Translations under genes and position numbers: made by a program
In this document: in pieces, positions 5,684 to 6,348 of the stretch
How the letters are laid out: every line of letters starts with the position of its first letter
Numbering within the stretch: position 1 is the stretch's first letter
The notes under the pieces: model-generated
Databases searched by the model: none
Told to the model about the DNA's origin: nothing
Seen by the model: only the letters and a program-made list of their open reading frames with translations
Assembly: GCA_016932895.1 (NCBI GenBank)
Contig: JAFGCA010000732.1
Location: 1 to 6,348 of the forward strand
Origin: Sedimentisphaerales bacterium
Lineage (GTDB): Bacteria > Planctomycetota > Phycisphaerae > Sedimentisphaerales > SG8-4
DNA length: 6,348 bases
Direction of reading: 5' to 3'

Positions 5684-6348
5684 ATGAACGGAGGATTCAT
5701 CAAACTCAAACGGGGCAGCGCGACGTGGGAGCTGCTGGGCGACCCGAACGCGTTTCTGTTGCTGACCGCGATCGCTCTGCGGGCCCGATGGACCGACGGC
5801 TTCAACTGTCACGGCCTCAAGGCCGGCCAGGCACTCATCGGCGATTACCGCTCCTGCGGCCTGACCCGACAACAATACCGCAGCGCCCAAACGCGACTCC
5901 AACGCTACGGCCTGATCGACGTCAAAGCAACCACCCGGGGAACCGTCGCAACTCTGCTCGATCAATCGGTTTACGATATCAATGTCACTGACCAGCAACC
6001 AACCAACAACCAACAGGCAACCAACCGCCAACCAACAACCAACCAACAAGCAACCACTAATAAGAAAGAGAAGAAAGAAAAGAAGGAAAAGAAGGGGAAG
6101 AAGTTTCCGGTGAACTCGGTGGAGTTCACGCTTTCGCAGCTTCTTCTTGATCTGATTCTGGAGAGCAAGAGCGACTTTCGCCGGCCCGACCTGCAGCGGT
6201 GGGCCGTCGAGGTCGATCGCATGATCCGCCTCGACCACCGCACCCCCGAGCGGATCGAAGCGGCCCTCCGCGCCTGCCAGCGCGACCCGTTCTGGCAGAA
6301 CAACATCCTCAGCACCGCCGCCCTGCGCAAGCACTTCGACCGTCTGGA
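5684..6348 (+). CDS. Phage-type replication initiator / replisome organiser, 3' end outside the window
   Basis: An ATG at 5684 with AAAGGG four bases upstream opens a frame with no stop to the window edge, giving 221 residues. Residues 1-100 resemble the winged-helix N-terminal domain of phage replication proteins: GFIKLKRG, then GLKAGQALIGDYRSCGLT, QYRSAQTRLQRYGLIDVKAT and SVYDI, that is, a DNA-binding helix-turn-helix with a wing. Residues 105-126 are a Q/N/T/P tandem repeat and 127-140 a K/E run, an unstructured linker familiar from such proteins. Residues 164-221 (RRPDLQRWAVEVDRMIR, RTPERIEAAL, DPFWQNNILS, LRKHFDRL) match the conserved C-terminal domain found in many phage replication proteins. 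It should bind the phage origin and help load the helicase. It is divergent from the DUF3800 gene across 76 bases; I see no convincing promoter of its own there. Confidence 0.8.
   Translation, partial: MNGGFIKLKRGSATWELLGDPNAFLLLTAIALRARWTDGFNCHGLKAGQALIGDYRSCGLTRQQYRSAQTRLQRYGLIDVKATTRGTVATLLDQSVYDINVTDQQPTNNQQATNRQPTTNQQATTNKKEKKEKKEKKGKKFPVNSVEFTLSQLLLDLILESKSDFRRPDLQRWAVEVDRMIRLDHRTPERIEAALRACQRDPFWQNNILSTAALRKHFDRL
5996..6061 (+). repeat. Two tandem 33-bp repeats inside the replication gene
   Basis: Units at 5996-6028 and 6029-6061 match at about 25 of 33 positions and encode QPTNNQQATNR and QPTTNQQATTN. A 16-base exact direct copy (5999-6014 and 6028-6043) is built of CCAACCAAC-type motifs. 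The repeats are followed at once by an uninterrupted 42-base purine run (6062-6103). The repeats could be only a coding linker or could be initiator-binding iterons. Confidence 0.7.

Noticed and set aside
5608..5805. A 66-residue N-terminal extension of the DUF3800 protein on the minus strand.
   Set aside because: It runs antisense into the replication gene, contains the promoter and Shine-Dalgarno, and has no family features before YCDES.
5996..6061. The CAACC-type repeats as a CRISPR or other spacer array.
   Set aside because: There are two adjacent units without spacers, inside a continuous reading frame.
5630..6334. A minus-strand frame with a leucine/valine/glycine-rich stretch resembling several membrane segments.
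   Set aside because: The hydrophobic run is only the complement of the CAACC repeats and the purine tract in the replication gene, and the frame runs opposite to a clear phage gene.

Overview
The window looks like part of a bacteriophage or prophage from a GC-rich bacterium. Two host-type cargo loci, both on the minus strand, interrupt a plus-strand phage backbone. A dispersed palindrome of a kind I recall from planctomycete genomes (2066-2129) and the protein styles point weakly to a Planctomycetota or similar environmental host. No capsid, portal, terminase, integrase, tRNA or rRNA gene lies here, so 'phage' rests on the protein types and the layout.

Layout. Positions 2-1660 (+) hold the 3' part of a large tail/baseplate-like gene. 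A 110-residue protein of unknown function follows (1685-2017, +). A perfect 23-bp inverted repeat then fills the gap before a small membrane/coiled-coil protein of lysis-module type (2164-2433, +). A radical-SAM protein of the spore photoproduct lyase (SPL) family sits on the opposite strand (2473-3597, -). The plus strand resumes with a lipoprotein-like protein carrying a second membrane segment (3652-4275, +). Next is a compositionally different, more AT-rich minus-strand cassette. It comprises a DUF3800 protein (4897-5607, -), coupled by an ATGA overlap to a partner gene broken by a one-base frameshift (4422-4900, -). Last is the start of a phage-type replication initiator (5684 to the window end, +), with a winged-helix-like N-terminus, a repetitive Q/N/T-K/E linker and a conserved C-terminal domain.

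How it may work together. The plus-strand genes fit the end of a late (tail/lysis) module followed by the replication module. The SPL gene and the DUF3800 pair look like morons or cargo placed against the direction of the phage genes. The DUF3800 pair has its own near-perfect -10 box, a strong Shine-Dalgarno and a small palindrome between it and the divergent replication gene. It is the best candidate here for an under-described system, possibly defence, superinfection exclusion or toxin-like. In this copy the second gene is frameshifted, or the base call is wrong. Other leads are a possible short RNA between the convergent genes (4365-4428), an SPL-like enzyme that seems to lack the canonical hydrogen-donor cysteine, and a possible origin of replication inside the initiator gene (5996-6103).
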